Below are positions 36,616 to 45,057 of a DNA stretch of 64,000 nucleotides, piece after piece. The DNA is taken from the NCBI GenBank assembly GCA_945906725.1, contig CAMDRI010000007.1, positions 1 through 64,000 of the forward strand, read 5' to 3'. The notes under the pieces are model-generated. The model searched no databases. It was not told the origin of the DNA and saw nothing but the letters and a program-made list of their open reading frames with translations. Position numbers and translations under genes: made by a program. Source of the DNA: Candidatus Kuenenia stuttgartensis (lineage in GTDB: Bacteria; Planctomycetota; Planctomycetia; Planctomycetales; Planctomycetaceae). Numbering within the stretch: the stretch's first letter is position 1; each line of letters opens with the position of its first letter.

Positions 36616-38439
36616 ATGAACCGACTCGCCGTGACTGTTTTGCTGTTGTTGGCTTCCACGAATCTCACCGCCGCGGAACCGCCCAACGTCGTGCTGATTG
36701 TCGCCGATGATCTCGGCGCGATGGACCTGGGCTGCTACGGCAGCAAGTTTCATCGCACGCCGCACCTCGACAAGCTCGCGGCCGACGGGATGCGGTTCAC
36801 GCAGTCATATTCGGCGTGCCCGGTTTGCTCGCCGTCGCGAGCGGCGATCATGACCGGGCAATACCCGCCTCGGTTTCAACTGACCGACTGGTTGCCGGGG
36901 CGTGGCGATCGTCCAGATCAACGGCTCAAGCGGCCGACTCTTCGGGATCATCTGCCGTTGGAAGCCACGACGATCGCCGACCTTCTCAAACCGGCTGGCT
37001 ACGTTTGCGCCAGCATCGGCAAGTGGCATCTCGGCGGCGAGGGATTTGAGCCGACCAAACAAGGCTTCGATTTCAACATCGCCGGCGACGCAGCCGGATC
37101 GCCGCAGAGCTACTTCGCTCCGTTCAGCAAGCCGAACGGCAAAGCGATGCCCGGCCTGAGCGACGCTCCCGAAGGCGAATATCTCCCGGATCGACTGACG
37201 ACTGAGGCAGAGAAATTCATCACGCAGCATCGCGAGCGGCCGTTCTTTCTGTACTTGCCACACTTCACGCCGCACACGCCGCTCAAGGCCAAAGCGGACG
37301 TCGTCAAAAAGTATCCGGCGGCCGGCACGTTCCGAGGCCAGCAGAACAATCCGATTTACGCGGCGATGCTCGAAAGCCTGGATGACTCGGTCGGCCGCAT
37401 CGTCGCGAAGTTGGACGAACTCAAACTCGCCGATCGCACGATCGTCCTCTTCACCTCCGACAACGGCGGGCTGGCGACCACCGAAGGGCCGAACACTCCT
37501 GCGACGTCGAACGCGCCGCTGCGCGAAGGGAAAGGCTGGCTGTACGAGGGGGGCATTCGGACTCCGCTGCTCGTGAAGTGGCCCGGTTCGATCAAAGCGA
37601 ACAGCAGCAGCGACGTGCCGGTCTGCGGCATCGATCTGTTGCCGACGCTGCGTGACGCCTGCGGGATCGAGGCGGCGAAGTCGCAGCCGGTCGATGGCAT
37701 CAGCCTGCTGCCGCTGCTCAAGCAGTCGGGGGCGATCGCGCGCGACTCGCTCTTCTGGCATTACCCGCACTACGCCAATCAAGGGGGCAAGCCGGGCGCG
37801 GTCGTCCGCTCCGGCGAGTGGAAGTTGATCGAGTTCTACGAAGAGGGTCGCCGCGAATTGTTTCACGTCGCGAAGGACGTCGGTGAGTCACAGAACCGCG
37901 CCGAACAAGAACCTGCTCGCGTGCGTGAGATGTCCGAGAAGCTCGCCGCGTGGCGAAAAGAAGTCGAGGCGTTGATGCCGGAACCGAATCCTGGCTACGT
38001 CCCGAACCCACAGTCGGACAGCGGCGAGATCGTGATCCCCGCTCGTACCGCCGACGTGCGAGGAGTGATGCTGCGGTATGAACCGATGCCGCACAAGAAC
38101 ACCATCGGCTTTTGGGTCCGCGCCGAAGACTGGGCACGCTTCGAGTTCACGGTTGCGAAGCCGGGCAAATTTGAGTTGGAAGGACTCATCGGCTGCGGCA
38201 ACGGCAGCGGTGGCAGCGAGGTCCGATTCGAGGTGGCCCCGTCGGGACAAGACTCTGAACCGCAAGCACTGTCGTACGTCGTGAAAGAGACCGGAGGCTT
38301 TCAGAACTTCGTGCCGACGATGCTCGGCGAAGTGACACTCGATAAACCGGGCCGCTACGAACTGCGCGTCAAAGCGATCAAGAAACCCGGTGTGGCCGTC
38401 ATGGATCTGCGGCAAGCAAGATTGATTCCGAAGAACTGA
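36616..38439 (+). CDS. Secreted sulfatase with C-terminal beta-sandwich extension
   Basis: A 607-residue exported sulfatase with signal peptide MNRLAVTVLLLLASTNLTAA. The N-terminal metal site is NVVLIVADDLGAMDLGCYG. The Cys-type activation motif is CSPSRAAIMTG, with formylglycine made from Cys. Later metal/substrate residues lie in GKWHLGGEG and FTSDNGG. After the sulfatase domain (about residue 450) an extra domain of about 145 residues (GEIVIPARTADVRGVMLRYE to the end) looks like a carbohydrate-binding-type beta-sandwich. It probably desulfates polysaccharides outside the cell. Start ATG 36616 follows CAAGGAGAACTCC. Confidence 0.92.
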   Translation: MNRLAVTVLLLLASTNLTAAEPPNVVLIVADDLGAMDLGCYGSKFHRTPHLDKLAADGMRFTQSYSACPVCSPSRAAIMTGQYPPRFQLTDWLPGRGDRPDQRLKRPTLRDHLPLEATTIADLLKPAGYVCASIGKWHLGGEGFEPTKQGFDFNIAGDAAGSPQSYFAPFSKPNGKAMPGLSDAPEGEYLPDRLTTEAEKFITQHRERPFFLYLPHFTPHTPLKAKADVVKKYPAAGTFRGQQNNPIYAAMLESLDDSVGRIVAKLDELKLADRTIVLFTSDNGGLATTEGPNTPATSNAPLREGKGWLYEGGIRTPLLVKWPGSIKANSSSDVPVCGIDLLPTLRDACGIEAAKSQPVDGISLLPLLKQSGAIARDSLFWHYPHYANQGGKPGAVVRSGEWKLIEFYEEGRRELFHVAKDVGESQNRAEQEPARVREMSEKLAAWRKEVEALMPEPNPGYVPNPQSDSGEIVIPARTADVRGVMLRYEPMPHKNTIGFWVRAEDWARFEFTVAKPGKFELEGLIGCGNGSGGSEVRFEVAPSGQDSEPQALSYVVKETGGFQNFVPTMLGEVTLDKPGRYELRVKAIKKPGVAVMDLRQARLIPKN

Positions 38440-38493
38440 CGTGACCAACGCAGCTTGCGTCAGCGCGGACGCTGGCAGCGTTCGCCACGTCAG
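38436..38493. terminator. Stem overlapping both stop codons of convergent genes
   Basis: CTGACGTG (38436-38443) and CACGTCAG (38486-38493) are perfect inverted copies. An inner stem CAGCG-CGGA-CGCTG lies within. The TGA of the sulfatase gene and the TGA of the DUF1501 gene both fall in the arms. It is probably a two-way terminator-like structure; no U-tract is present. Confidence 0.5.
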
Positions 38494-39992
38494 GCCAGCA
38501 CGCCTTCGACCAGTTCGCCATGCACATTGGTCAGGCGGCGTTGGATGCCGTTGTGGTAGTACGTCAGGCGTTGATGGTCGATGCCGAGCAGGTGCAGCAC
38601 GGTCGCGTGGAAGTCGTGCCACGAGACGCGATTCTCGACCGCCTTCCAGCCGACGTCGTCGGTGGCTCCGTAGGCGAGGCCCGGCTTGAGGCCGGCTCCG
38701 CACATCCAGACGGTGAAGCCGTATTGATTGTGATCGCGGCCGGCACCGATCACTCCAGCGGCCGACTGCGCGAACGGGGTACGGCCAAACTCGGACGTGA
38801 ACAGCAACAGCGTGTCCTCCAGCATCCCGCGCTGCTTGAGATCCCGAATCAGCGCGGCGACTGGTTGATCGATGCGGATCGCCTCGCGCGCGTGATTCTC
38901 GCGCATGTCTTCGTGACCGTCCCAATTGATGCGCGGCGAACCGAACGCTCCGCCGGAGAACATCTGAATGAACCGCACGCCGCGTTCCAGCAAGCGTCGC
39001 GAGAGCAAACAGCTTCGACCGAAATCGACCGTCGCTTTGTCGTTCAAGCCGTAGGCGTCTTGAGTCGCTGCGGTCTCGGCGGCGAGGTCTGCAACCTCCG
39101 GCACTGCAAGCTGCATCTTCGCGGCCAATTCGTAGCTGCGAATCCGCGCGACCAGAGCATCGTGGCCGGGGACTTTCGCCAGTTCCGCTTCCGCGACATC
39201 CGCCAGTCCAGCCGGAGCCGTCTGTCGTAGATGCTTTTCGTTGAGCTTTCGCAGCAGTGCCCGCGATGCCATTTCGGTGCGCTCGTCGATCGGTCGAGCG
39301 GGCTGCAAGTCATCGATCGGAATGCCTCGGCTGCGGATCACGACCCCTTGATGCCGAGCCGGCAGGAAACCGTTCGTCCAATTGATCGAGCCGCCGGCCG
39401 GCAGCCCGCGCGTGTCCGGGATGACGACGTAGGTCGGCAAGTTGTCCGTGTCGTTGCCGAGTCCGTACGACAGCCACGCTCCGATCGTCGGAAAGCCGTT
39501 CAACCGGAATCCGCTGTTCTCTTGAAACGTCGCGGGAGTGTGATTGCTGGTCTCGGCCCACATCGAGCGAATCAGCGTCAACTCATCGGCGACCGTCGCG
39601 ATGTGCGGCATCAACTCCGAGACCCACAAGCCGCTCTCGCCGCGCTGTCGAAACGCCCAATCGTTTTTTCGCAGTAGACCGACCTGTCCGAAAAACACAT
39701 CCGGCCGCTCGTCGCCGCCGAGCGGTTGGCCGTGCCGTTTGGTCAACTCCGGCTTGTAGTCGAACGAATCGATCTGACTGAAACCGCCGCATGCGACGAT
39801 GTGAATCACCCGCTTCGCCTTCGGAGCGAAATGCGGCGGCGGATCAGACGACTCGCCCGACACAACTTCGGCATGCGCGTCGCCAGTTCGCAACAGCAGG
39901 CTCGCCAACGCCGCGCCGCCGAGACCGGTTTGCGTCCAAGAAAAAAAGCCGCGTCGGCTGAGAAGATGGGAGTTGTCTGGAACGATGCTCAT
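38490..39992 (-). CDS. DUF1501 secreted protein (Tat signal)
   Basis: A 500-residue DUF1501 protein with a twin-arginine signal (SRRGFFSWTQTGLGGAALASLLL). The core has sulfatase/phosphatase-like fold motifs: HIVACGGFSQIDSFDYKP, LIRSMWAETSNHTPA, DGHEDMRENHARE and LLLFTSEFGRTPFAQ. Planctomycetes carry many copies, usually paired with DUF1549/DUF1553 proteins; no such partner is next to it here. The function is unknown. It lies 20 bases downstream of the ATP-grasp gene on the same strand. Confidence 0.9.
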   Translation of the reverse strand: MSIVPDNSHLLSRRGFFSWTQTGLGGAALASLLLRTGDAHAEVVSGESSDPPPHFAPKAKRVIHIVACGGFSQIDSFDYKPELTKRHGQPLGGDERPDVFFGQVGLLRKNDWAFRQRGESGLWVSELMPHIATVADELTLIRSMWAETSNHTPATFQENSGFRLNGFPTIGAWLSYGLGNDTDNLPTYVVIPDTRGLPAGGSINWTNGFLPARHQGVVIRSRGIPIDDLQPARPIDERTEMASRALLRKLNEKHLRQTAPAGLADVAEAELAKVPGHDALVARIRSYELAAKMQLAVPEVADLAAETAATQDAYGLNDKATVDFGRSCLLSRRLLERGVRFIQMFSGGAFGSPRINWDGHEDMRENHAREAIRIDQPVAALIRDLKQRGMLEDTLLLFTSEFGRTPFAQSAAGVIGAGRDHNQYGFTVWMCGAGLKPGLAYGATDDVGWKAVENRVSWHDFHATVLHLLGIDHQRLTYYHNGIQRRLTNVHGELVEGVLA

Positions 39993-40012
39993 GAATCAAC
40001 CTCTGTGGACAA

Positions 40013-41044
40013 TCACACCGTAAACGTGACCGCTTCGGACTTCCATCGCAATGCTGGCGCGTTCGCGTCGAGCAATCGTGCCGGAATGTTGTCGTCCGTC
40101 AGTTGGCGATAGCCCAGATAGCTGCTCGTCAGCCGTGGATTGATCTCGATGAGAATCGGTTCGCCGTTGGGTAACACGATGTCGCAGCCGACGTAACCGG
40201 TCAGGCCCGGCACCGCGCGACAAGCTCGTTCGGCGAGCTGCTGCACGGCGAGTGCTGACTCCGGTGAGATGTCCGCCGGCATTCGACCGCCCTGATATTT
40301 GAACTGACTTTCCCCGCCGAAGTGCTGTTCCGCGACGGGAAAGATTTCGAGAACTGCGCCGTCCTCGGCGATCAACAACGTCACGGACAACGCATTGCCC
40401 GCGATGAACGGCTGCTGGATGAACGTCTCCGGCTCATGCAAGCGGCCGAGTTCGTGGCGTGCGTTCCACAAGTCGAAGCCGTCGCGCACCAGAAACATGT
40501 CTTGCGAGCCGGCTCCGTCGCGGCGTTTGATGATCGTCGGTCCGGGCCAGTGAACTTCCGATTGCCGGTCGGCAGGATTGAATGGCCGAGTTTCGGGAGT
40601 CGGGATGGATCGCTCGTGCAGCCACGTCGCCAGCGGCAACTTGTCCGAAGCCAGCATGATGGCTCGATCGGATGCCCCAAGGAATCGGCGAGGCGAGGAT
40701 CGTGGCGACTCCGTCTCGTTGACGAGTCGAAACAGCAACGCCCGCTTCAGGAGTTCGGCGTTCGACTCCGGGGCGATCACCCACACCGCATCACTGTCGC
40801 GGATCAATTCGCGGAACTGCGACAACTCGTCCACCGCTGAGTCCACGAGCCGCACATCGCAATACCGCAGTGGGCACGGACCAAGCCGCGAATCCCAAGT
40901 GGTGACGACATCGCAACCGGGGATCGTGGCGACGTCTTCGATCAGCGCGGCCAGCATCGCTTGGCCTTCGCGAGCCAACGACGTCTCCAGGCTGGCTCCC
41001 GGCCAACCGCCGCCGCAAACAAACTCGGAAACGAAAACTCGCAC
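40013..41044 (-). CDS. ATP-grasp ligase, MfnD-like (C1/methanofuran-type)
   Basis: A 343-residue ATP-grasp protein. MRVFVSEFVCGGGWPGASL forms a pre-ATP-grasp domain; GPTIIKRRDGAGSQDMFLV and EPILIEINPRLTSSYLGYR are the ATP/Mg-binding and metal motifs. The architecture fits the COG1821-type carboligases to which tyramine-glutamate ligase MfnD belongs, as I know it. Such genes occur in bacteria with the archaeal-type (H4MPT/methanofuran) C1 pathway, planctomycetes included. A second candidate of this pathway lies at 49222. The exact substrate is unproven. It sits after the rhomboid-like gene, 39 bases away. Confidence 0.6.
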   Translation of the reverse strand: MRVFVSEFVCGGGWPGASLETSLAREGQAMLAALIEDVATIPGCDVVTTWDSRLGPCPLRYCDVRLVDSAVDELSQFRELIRDSDAVWVIAPESNAELLKRALLFRLVNETESPRSSPRRFLGASDRAIMLASDKLPLATWLHERSIPTPETRPFNPADRQSEVHWPGPTIIKRRDGAGSQDMFLVRDGFDLWNARHELGRLHEPETFIQQPFIAGNALSVTLLIAEDGAVLEIFPVAEQHFGGESQFKYQGGRMPADISPESALAVQQLAERACRAVPGLTGYVGCDIVLPNGEPILIEINPRLTSSYLGYRQLTDDNIPARLLDANAPALRWKSEAVTFTV

Positions 41045-41083
41045 GGGAGCTCCTCAGGCCAGCCAGCGGGCGATCCGCCTGCT

Positions 41084-41896
41084 CTACGATTCTTGCACTC
41101 GATGCTCGTGGCTGCGCAGATGCTGCGAACAATACTCGAACGTGCCCGCGTCACACTTCGAGCAAATACGGAAGTCTTCGTGAGGCTCGTCATGCTCGGT
41201 CAAGCCGCAGATCACGCACGTGTGGAAGGGCTTGTTCCCTTCCGCGACCTTGCGGAAAGCGGTCTCCATCGTCCGCCTGCCGGATCGCGCTCGCTGAAAA
41301 ACGTCTCGACCAAAGAACAGCAGGAAATTGAAAATCGAGGCGAGCACAAAGGCCCGTCCTGACCAATCGCCAGAAACCAGTACGAAGGCGTATCCAATCC
41401 ACGTCAGCAGCGCCAGCCATTTGATGCGGATCGGAAGGATTAAGTAGATGCTCAGCGTGAAGTCTGGAAACAAGTACGCGAATGCGAGGAAGACCGACGA
41501 GCCGATGAATATGTTCGTGGCGGGTCCGCCGTTCGGCAGCAGGAACGCCGCAGCAATCGTCGCCAGCACCGAGATCAACACATAAAAGTTGTACCGCACC
41601 GTGCCCCAATGGCCCTCGAGTGCCGTTCCCATCAGCCAGAACAGATAGATGCAAAAGATCGTCAGAATGCCGTCTCCTGGCGGCAGAAAGACAAACGTGG
41701 CCAGACGCCAAACCTCGCCCTCCATGACCTTGGCGGGGATCAACAGGAAGCCTTCGAGAATCGTGTCTTGTCCGGCACGACGCGGAAGCACTCGAACCAA
41801 CAGCCACAGCGCCCCCTGGAACCCGGCTAGAAATCCCGTGAGGTTCGGGATCGCGAAACGACGAAAGCGACGTTCAAGGTGATCCAGTAAATTCAT
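41084..41896 (-). CDS. Rhomboid-like membrane protein with C-terminal zinc ribbon, probably non-catalytic
   Basis: A 270-residue protein with about six hydrophobic segments in rhomboid order (WRLATFVFLPPGDGILTIF, LMGTALEGHWGTVRYNFYVL), followed by a cytoplasmic four-cysteine module with CVICGLTEHDEPHEDFRICS and CDAGTFEYCSQH. Rhomboid proteases need a GxSG serine and a histidine in a later helix. Here the serine region reads IGSSVFLAF and the later helix (SGRAFVLASIFNFLLFFG) has no histidine, so peptidase activity is unlikely. The start at 41896 overlaps the stop of the EVE gene (ATGA). Confidence 0.65.
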   Translation of the reverse strand: MNLLDHLERRFRRFAIPNLTGFLAGFQGALWLLVRVLPRRAGQDTILEGFLLIPAKVMEGEVWRLATFVFLPPGDGILTIFCIYLFWLMGTALEGHWGTVRYNFYVLISVLATIAAAFLLPNGGPATNIFIGSSVFLAFAYLFPDFTLSIYLILPIRIKWLALLTWIGYAFVLVSGDWSGRAFVLASIFNFLLFFGRDVFQRARSGRRTMETAFRKVAEGNKPFHTCVICGLTEHDEPHEDFRICSKCDAGTFEYCSQHLRSHEHRVQES

Positions 41897-42405
41897 GTTG
41901 GTTTGTCTTTCACTCCCGCGAGTCGATGCACTGTTCGCCATTCGTCGGCCGTGACCGGCTGAATCGACAGCCGCGCTCCCTGCCGAATCACCATCATCTC
42001 GCGCAGATCAGCACACACTTTGAGTTCATCCCGTGTGACCGGCTTCGGAAAAACTTGCAGCAGCCGCACATCAACCATGAACCACGTCGGCTCGTCGGGA
42101 TTGCTCTTCGGGTCGTAGTGATGGTCTTTCGGATCAAATGCCGTGTGGTCGGGATAGCCGGTCTTCACGATCTCGGCCGTGCCGACAATCGCCATCGGGT
42201 CGGCGTTGCTGTGATAAAAGAGGACTCGGTCGCCAAGCCGAATCGTGTCGCGCAGAAGATTGCGAGCCTGATAATTGCGGACGCCGTCCCAGAACGTCAT
42301 CTTGGTCGGTTCGCGTGCCAGATCGGCAATCGAATACGCTTCTGGCTCCGACTTGAACAGCCAGTATTGTCGAGCGGATGGAGTGAATTTCTTCTTGGCG
42401 GTCAT
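41893..42405 (-). CDS. EVE domain protein
   Basis: A 170-residue protein that is almost entirely an EVE domain (PUA-like fold, binder of modified nucleotides). Landmarks are YWLFKSEPEAYSIADL, WDGVRNYQARNLLRDTIRLG, DRVLFYHSNADPMAIVGTAE and the C-terminal MMVIRQGARLSIQPVTADEW. The N-terminal ATG at 42405 is preferred over the track start at 42483. Its stop overlaps the next gene's start. It reads divergently from the PfpI-type gene. Confidence 0.93.
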   Translation of the reverse strand: MTAKKKFTPSARQYWLFKSEPEAYSIADLAREPTKMTFWDGVRNYQARNLLRDTIRLGDRVLFYHSNADPMAIVGTAEIVKTGYPDHTAFDPKDHHYDPKSNPDEPTWFMVDVRLLQVFPKPVTRDELKVCADLREMMVIRQGARLSIQPVTADEWRTVHRLAGVKDKPT

Positions 42406-42550
42406 GCAGTGTCTCCTTGGTTCGGGATTCTGGCAGCCGAGATCGGATTGCTCTAGCGACTTGGCGACCGGCGGAACTCCCAACTTCTGGCGTCGCTGAT
42501 ATGCTTTGCCGCCATTGCATCAGTTCCGACAGTTTCAGGAGAATCCGTTC

Positions 42551-43111
42551 ATGCTCAAAGTTTTGCTGGTCATCGGGGACGCGACCGAAGTCCTCGACAC
42601 GATGTATCCGTTCTTTCGGCTGCCCGAAGATGGCTTCGAGGTCGTCGTCGCGGGACCGGAGAAGAAGCTGTATCACATGGTGCTGCACGAAATCCCGCCC
42701 GGCTCGACATGGGACATCACGCAAGAGACCGCCGGCTATCATTTGCAGGCCGACATCGCCTTCCGCGACGTGAAGCCTGACGAGTACGCCGGCTTGTTTC
42801 TGTCCGGCGGCCGAGCACCGGAATATCTGCGGTACGACCAAGACCTGCTGCGGATCACGCGAGACTTCTTCGAGAAGAACAAGCCAGTCGCGTCGGTCTG
42901 TCACGGCATCGAAATCGTCGCTGCGGCTGATTGCCTGAAAGGCCGCACGGCGACAACCGTCGCGAAATGTGCGCTCGACATCACGCAAGTCGGCGGCAAG
43001 TATGTCAACCAGCAAGTGGTGGTCGATGGCAACTTCGTCACTGCTCGCGTTTGGATGGACAACACGCCGTTCGTGAAAGAATTCATCAAGCTGCTGAAAG
43101 CCGCCCAGTGA
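42551..43111 (+). CDS. DJ-1/PfpI family protein
   Basis: A 186-residue class I glutamine amidotransferase-like protein. The nucleophile elbow is ASVCHGIE with Cys near residue 119. Conserved features include LFLSGGRAPEYLRYD and an acidic residue in LLVIGDATEVLD. Family members act as deglycases, chaperones or proteases, and the specific role here is not indicated. The start ATG 42551 is chosen from the family N-terminus (MLKVLLVIG). The stop lies 15 bases before the PQQ-repeat gene, so the two are probably cotranscribed. Confidence 0.9.
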   Translation: MLKVLLVIGDATEVLDTMYPFFRLPEDGFEVVVAGPEKKLYHMVLHEIPPGSTWDITQETAGYHLQADIAFRDVKPDEYAGLFLSGGRAPEYLRYDQDLLRITRDFFEKNKPVASVCHGIEIVAAADCLKGRTATTVAKCALDITQVGGKYVNQQVVVDGNFVTARVWMDNTPFVKEFIKLLKAAQ

Positions 43112-43126
43112 CAGGAGGTCGCGATC

Positions 43127-44368
43127 TTGAGCTTCCGAATTATGTGCGTGATGTGTGTGGTCGTGTTGTCAGCGAGCTCGCTGCTCGCTGGTGACTGGCC
43201 GCAGATTCTTGGTCCGAACCGTGATGGCCTCGCCGCTGCCGATGAAAAACTCGCCGACTCCTGGCCGAAGGACGGCCCGCCAGTCATTTGGCAGCGCGAC
43301 GTTGGCGGAGGCTTTGCTGGAGTGGCCGTCGCTGGCAACACGGCCATCGTATTTCATCGAGTCGGCGACGAAGAAGTCGCGGAGGCGATGGACGCGAAGA
43401 CCGGCACGACCAAGTGGAAGGCCGGCAGCCCGACGACTTTTTCGAGCGGCTCCTCCGACGATCAAGGCCCGCGCTGCACGCCGATCATCGCTGGCGATCG
43501 AGTGTTTGTCTTCGGTGCTCAAGGAACGCTGCGCTGCCTCGATCTAAAAACCGGCAAGAAGATTTGGCAGCGTGACACGCACGCCGAGTTCAAGGCTCCC
43601 GAAGGCTATTTCGGTGCCGGCAGTTCTCCGCTGGTGGCGGGCGACAAGTTGCTGGTCAACGTCGGAGGCAGCCGAGGCGGAGCGGGGATCGTGGCGTTCG
43701 ACCTCGCCACCGGAAAAACCGTGTGGCAGGCGACCGATGAAGCCGCGAGCTACTCCTCACCGGTCCTCGCGACCGTCGATGGCACGAAGCACGCCCTCTT
43801 TGTGACGCGAATGAAGACCGTCTCGCTCGATCCCGACACCGGCAAGGTGCGATTCGAGTTTCCCTTCGGGAAACGTGGTCCGACCGTCAACGGAGCGACT
43901 CCGATCGTGCTCGATGGGCATCTGCTAGTTTCCGCCCACTACGGAGTCGGCGCGACCTTCGCCAAGATCGGCGCAACCGCCGCCGACGAGAAATGGAACA
44001 GCGACGACCTGATCTCCAGCCAGTACATGACGCCGCTGGTCCAAGACGGATTGGTCTACGGCATCCACGGCCAGGAGCGCGTCGAAGACTCAGAGCTGCG
44101 CTGTCTCGATCCGCGCACGAAACGTATTCTGTGGTCAAAGCCGAGCTTCGGTTTCGGAACGATGATCGCAGCAGACGGCAAAATGCTCATGCTGACGACC
44201 GACGGCGAACTCATCCTCTGGCGGACGGATTCGCGCCGCTATCAGGAACTCGCGCGTGCTCGCATCTTCAAATCAACGACTCGCGCGCTGCCGGCACTCT
44301 CCAGCGGAAACCTCTTTGCCCGCGACTCGCGCACGCTCAAGTGTCTTCAGATCGGTCCCACGAAATAG
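43127..44368 (+). CDS. Secreted PQQ-like beta-propeller protein
   Basis: A 413-residue exported protein with a signal peptide (MSFRIMCVMCVVVLSASSLLAG) and the planctomycete opening DWPQILGPNRDGLA. It is followed by PQQ-type blades such as AMDAKTGTTKWKAGS, CLDLKTGKKIWQRD, AFDLATGKTVWQATDE and CLDPRTKRILWSKPS. These propellers serve as protein or ligand platforms. PQQ binding itself is not evident. The likely start is a TTG at 43127: AGGAGG (43113-43118) precedes it with an ideal 8-base spacing, whereas the ATG at 43142 would be 23 bases away. Confidence 0.87.
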   Translation: MSFRIMCVMCVVVLSASSLLAGDWPQILGPNRDGLAAADEKLADSWPKDGPPVIWQRDVGGGFAGVAVAGNTAIVFHRVGDEEVAEAMDAKTGTTKWKAGSPTTFSSGSSDDQGPRCTPIIAGDRVFVFGAQGTLRCLDLKTGKKIWQRDTHAEFKAPEGYFGAGSSPLVAGDKLLVNVGGSRGGAGIVAFDLATGKTVWQATDEAASYSSPVLATVDGTKHALFVTRMKTVSLDPDTGKVRFEFPFGKRGPTVNGATPIVLDGHLLVSAHYGVGATFAKIGATAADEKWNSDDLISSQYMTPLVQDGLVYGIHGQERVEDSELRCLDPRTKRILWSKPSFGFGTMIAADGKMLMLTTDGELILWRTDSRRYQELARARIFKSTTRALPALSSGNLFARDSRTLKCLQIGPTK

Positions 44369-44379
44369 GTCCAACCGGC

Positions 44380-44781
44380 CTAGCGTCGCCACTTCCGAGT
44401 TCGCTGCTGCTCCGCACAATGCATGCAGGTGCGAACATACGGGATCGCTCGGAGACGCTCTTTGATGATGACGGACTTTGCGGGAGGCTTGCCCTGCTCC
44501 AGACACTTCTCACAGAGGCCGTAAGTTCCCGTGTCAATTTTCTTTAGAGCCAGGGAGATCTCCTCCAGAATCTCTTGCTCATTCTCGACGAACCGGAGCG
44601 AGAAGTCTTGCTCGTAGTTGTCGGTTCCCAGCTCGGCAATGTGCGTCGGGCTTTTCGAGTCACCGTCCCCGTCGGCTCGGTGCAAGGCACCATCCGCCAA
44701 GTGCTGGACGTCTCCGCGGAGTCGCGTCTGGAGGCTCAATAAAAGCGTCCGATACTCTGTCAGTTCAGGTTTTTTCAGCAT
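44380..44781 (-). CDS. DksA/TraR-type zinc finger protein
   Basis: A 133-residue protein with an N-terminal coiled-coil-like helical part (EYRTLLLSLQTRLRGDVQHL), the sequence HIAELGTDNYEQDFSLRFVE and a C4 zinc finger (CEKC, then CMHC). It may bind RNA polymerase through its secondary channel like DksA, but it lacks a clear DxxDxA tip motif, so the mode of action is uncertain. The start at 44781 (MLKKPELTEYR) fits the family better than the track start at 44802. It is convergent with the PQQ gene, 11 bases apart. Confidence 0.83.
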   Translation of the reverse strand: MLKKPELTEYRTLLLSLQTRLRGDVQHLADGALHRADGDGDSKSPTHIAELGTDNYEQDFSLRFVENEQEILEEISLALKKIDTGTYGLCEKCLEQGKPPAKSVIIKERLRAIPYVRTCMHCAEQQRTRKWRR

Positions 44782-44986
44782 TGAGGGAACCCATTTTGGC
44801 ATGCCAAGCGGGGCGGTTTGGGTCTACGGAAACGACAATCGAAGCCGCGTCCAAACTACTTCCTCCCTGAGCGTCATCGGGCCGAAACCCGATCCAGCCG
44901 CTTCCAGCAGCCGGTTAAAAGTGCGGGATTATCGCCGGGTTTTCCCTGTTATCAAGGTTCCAGGCGAAGATGTGCGTAAAAATAGC

Positions 44987-45038
44987 GTCAGTCGCCACAC
45001 AATTGTGGCGATCCTGACTGTTGCAGAGCGGCTGCAAC
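44987..45038 (-). terminator. Terminator of the ompH-lpxC-lpxA operon
   Basis: Two adjacent stems lie just after the oxidoreductase stop on the minus strand. The first met is GTTGCAG-AGCGG-CTGCAAC (45020-45038). The second is TCGCCACA-CAAT-TGTGGCGA, extended by GTCAG/CTGAC (44987-45018). On the minus strand the second stem is followed by GCTATTTTTACG, a U-rich tract. This is a convincing intrinsic terminator. Confidence 0.75.
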
Positions 45039-45057
45039 TCAAGTCTCAGACAGCTAT

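Noticed and set aside
36805-37866. 353-aa minus-strand ORF inside the sulfatase gene
   Set aside because: Complete antisense overlap with a sulfatase that shows all catalytic motifs.
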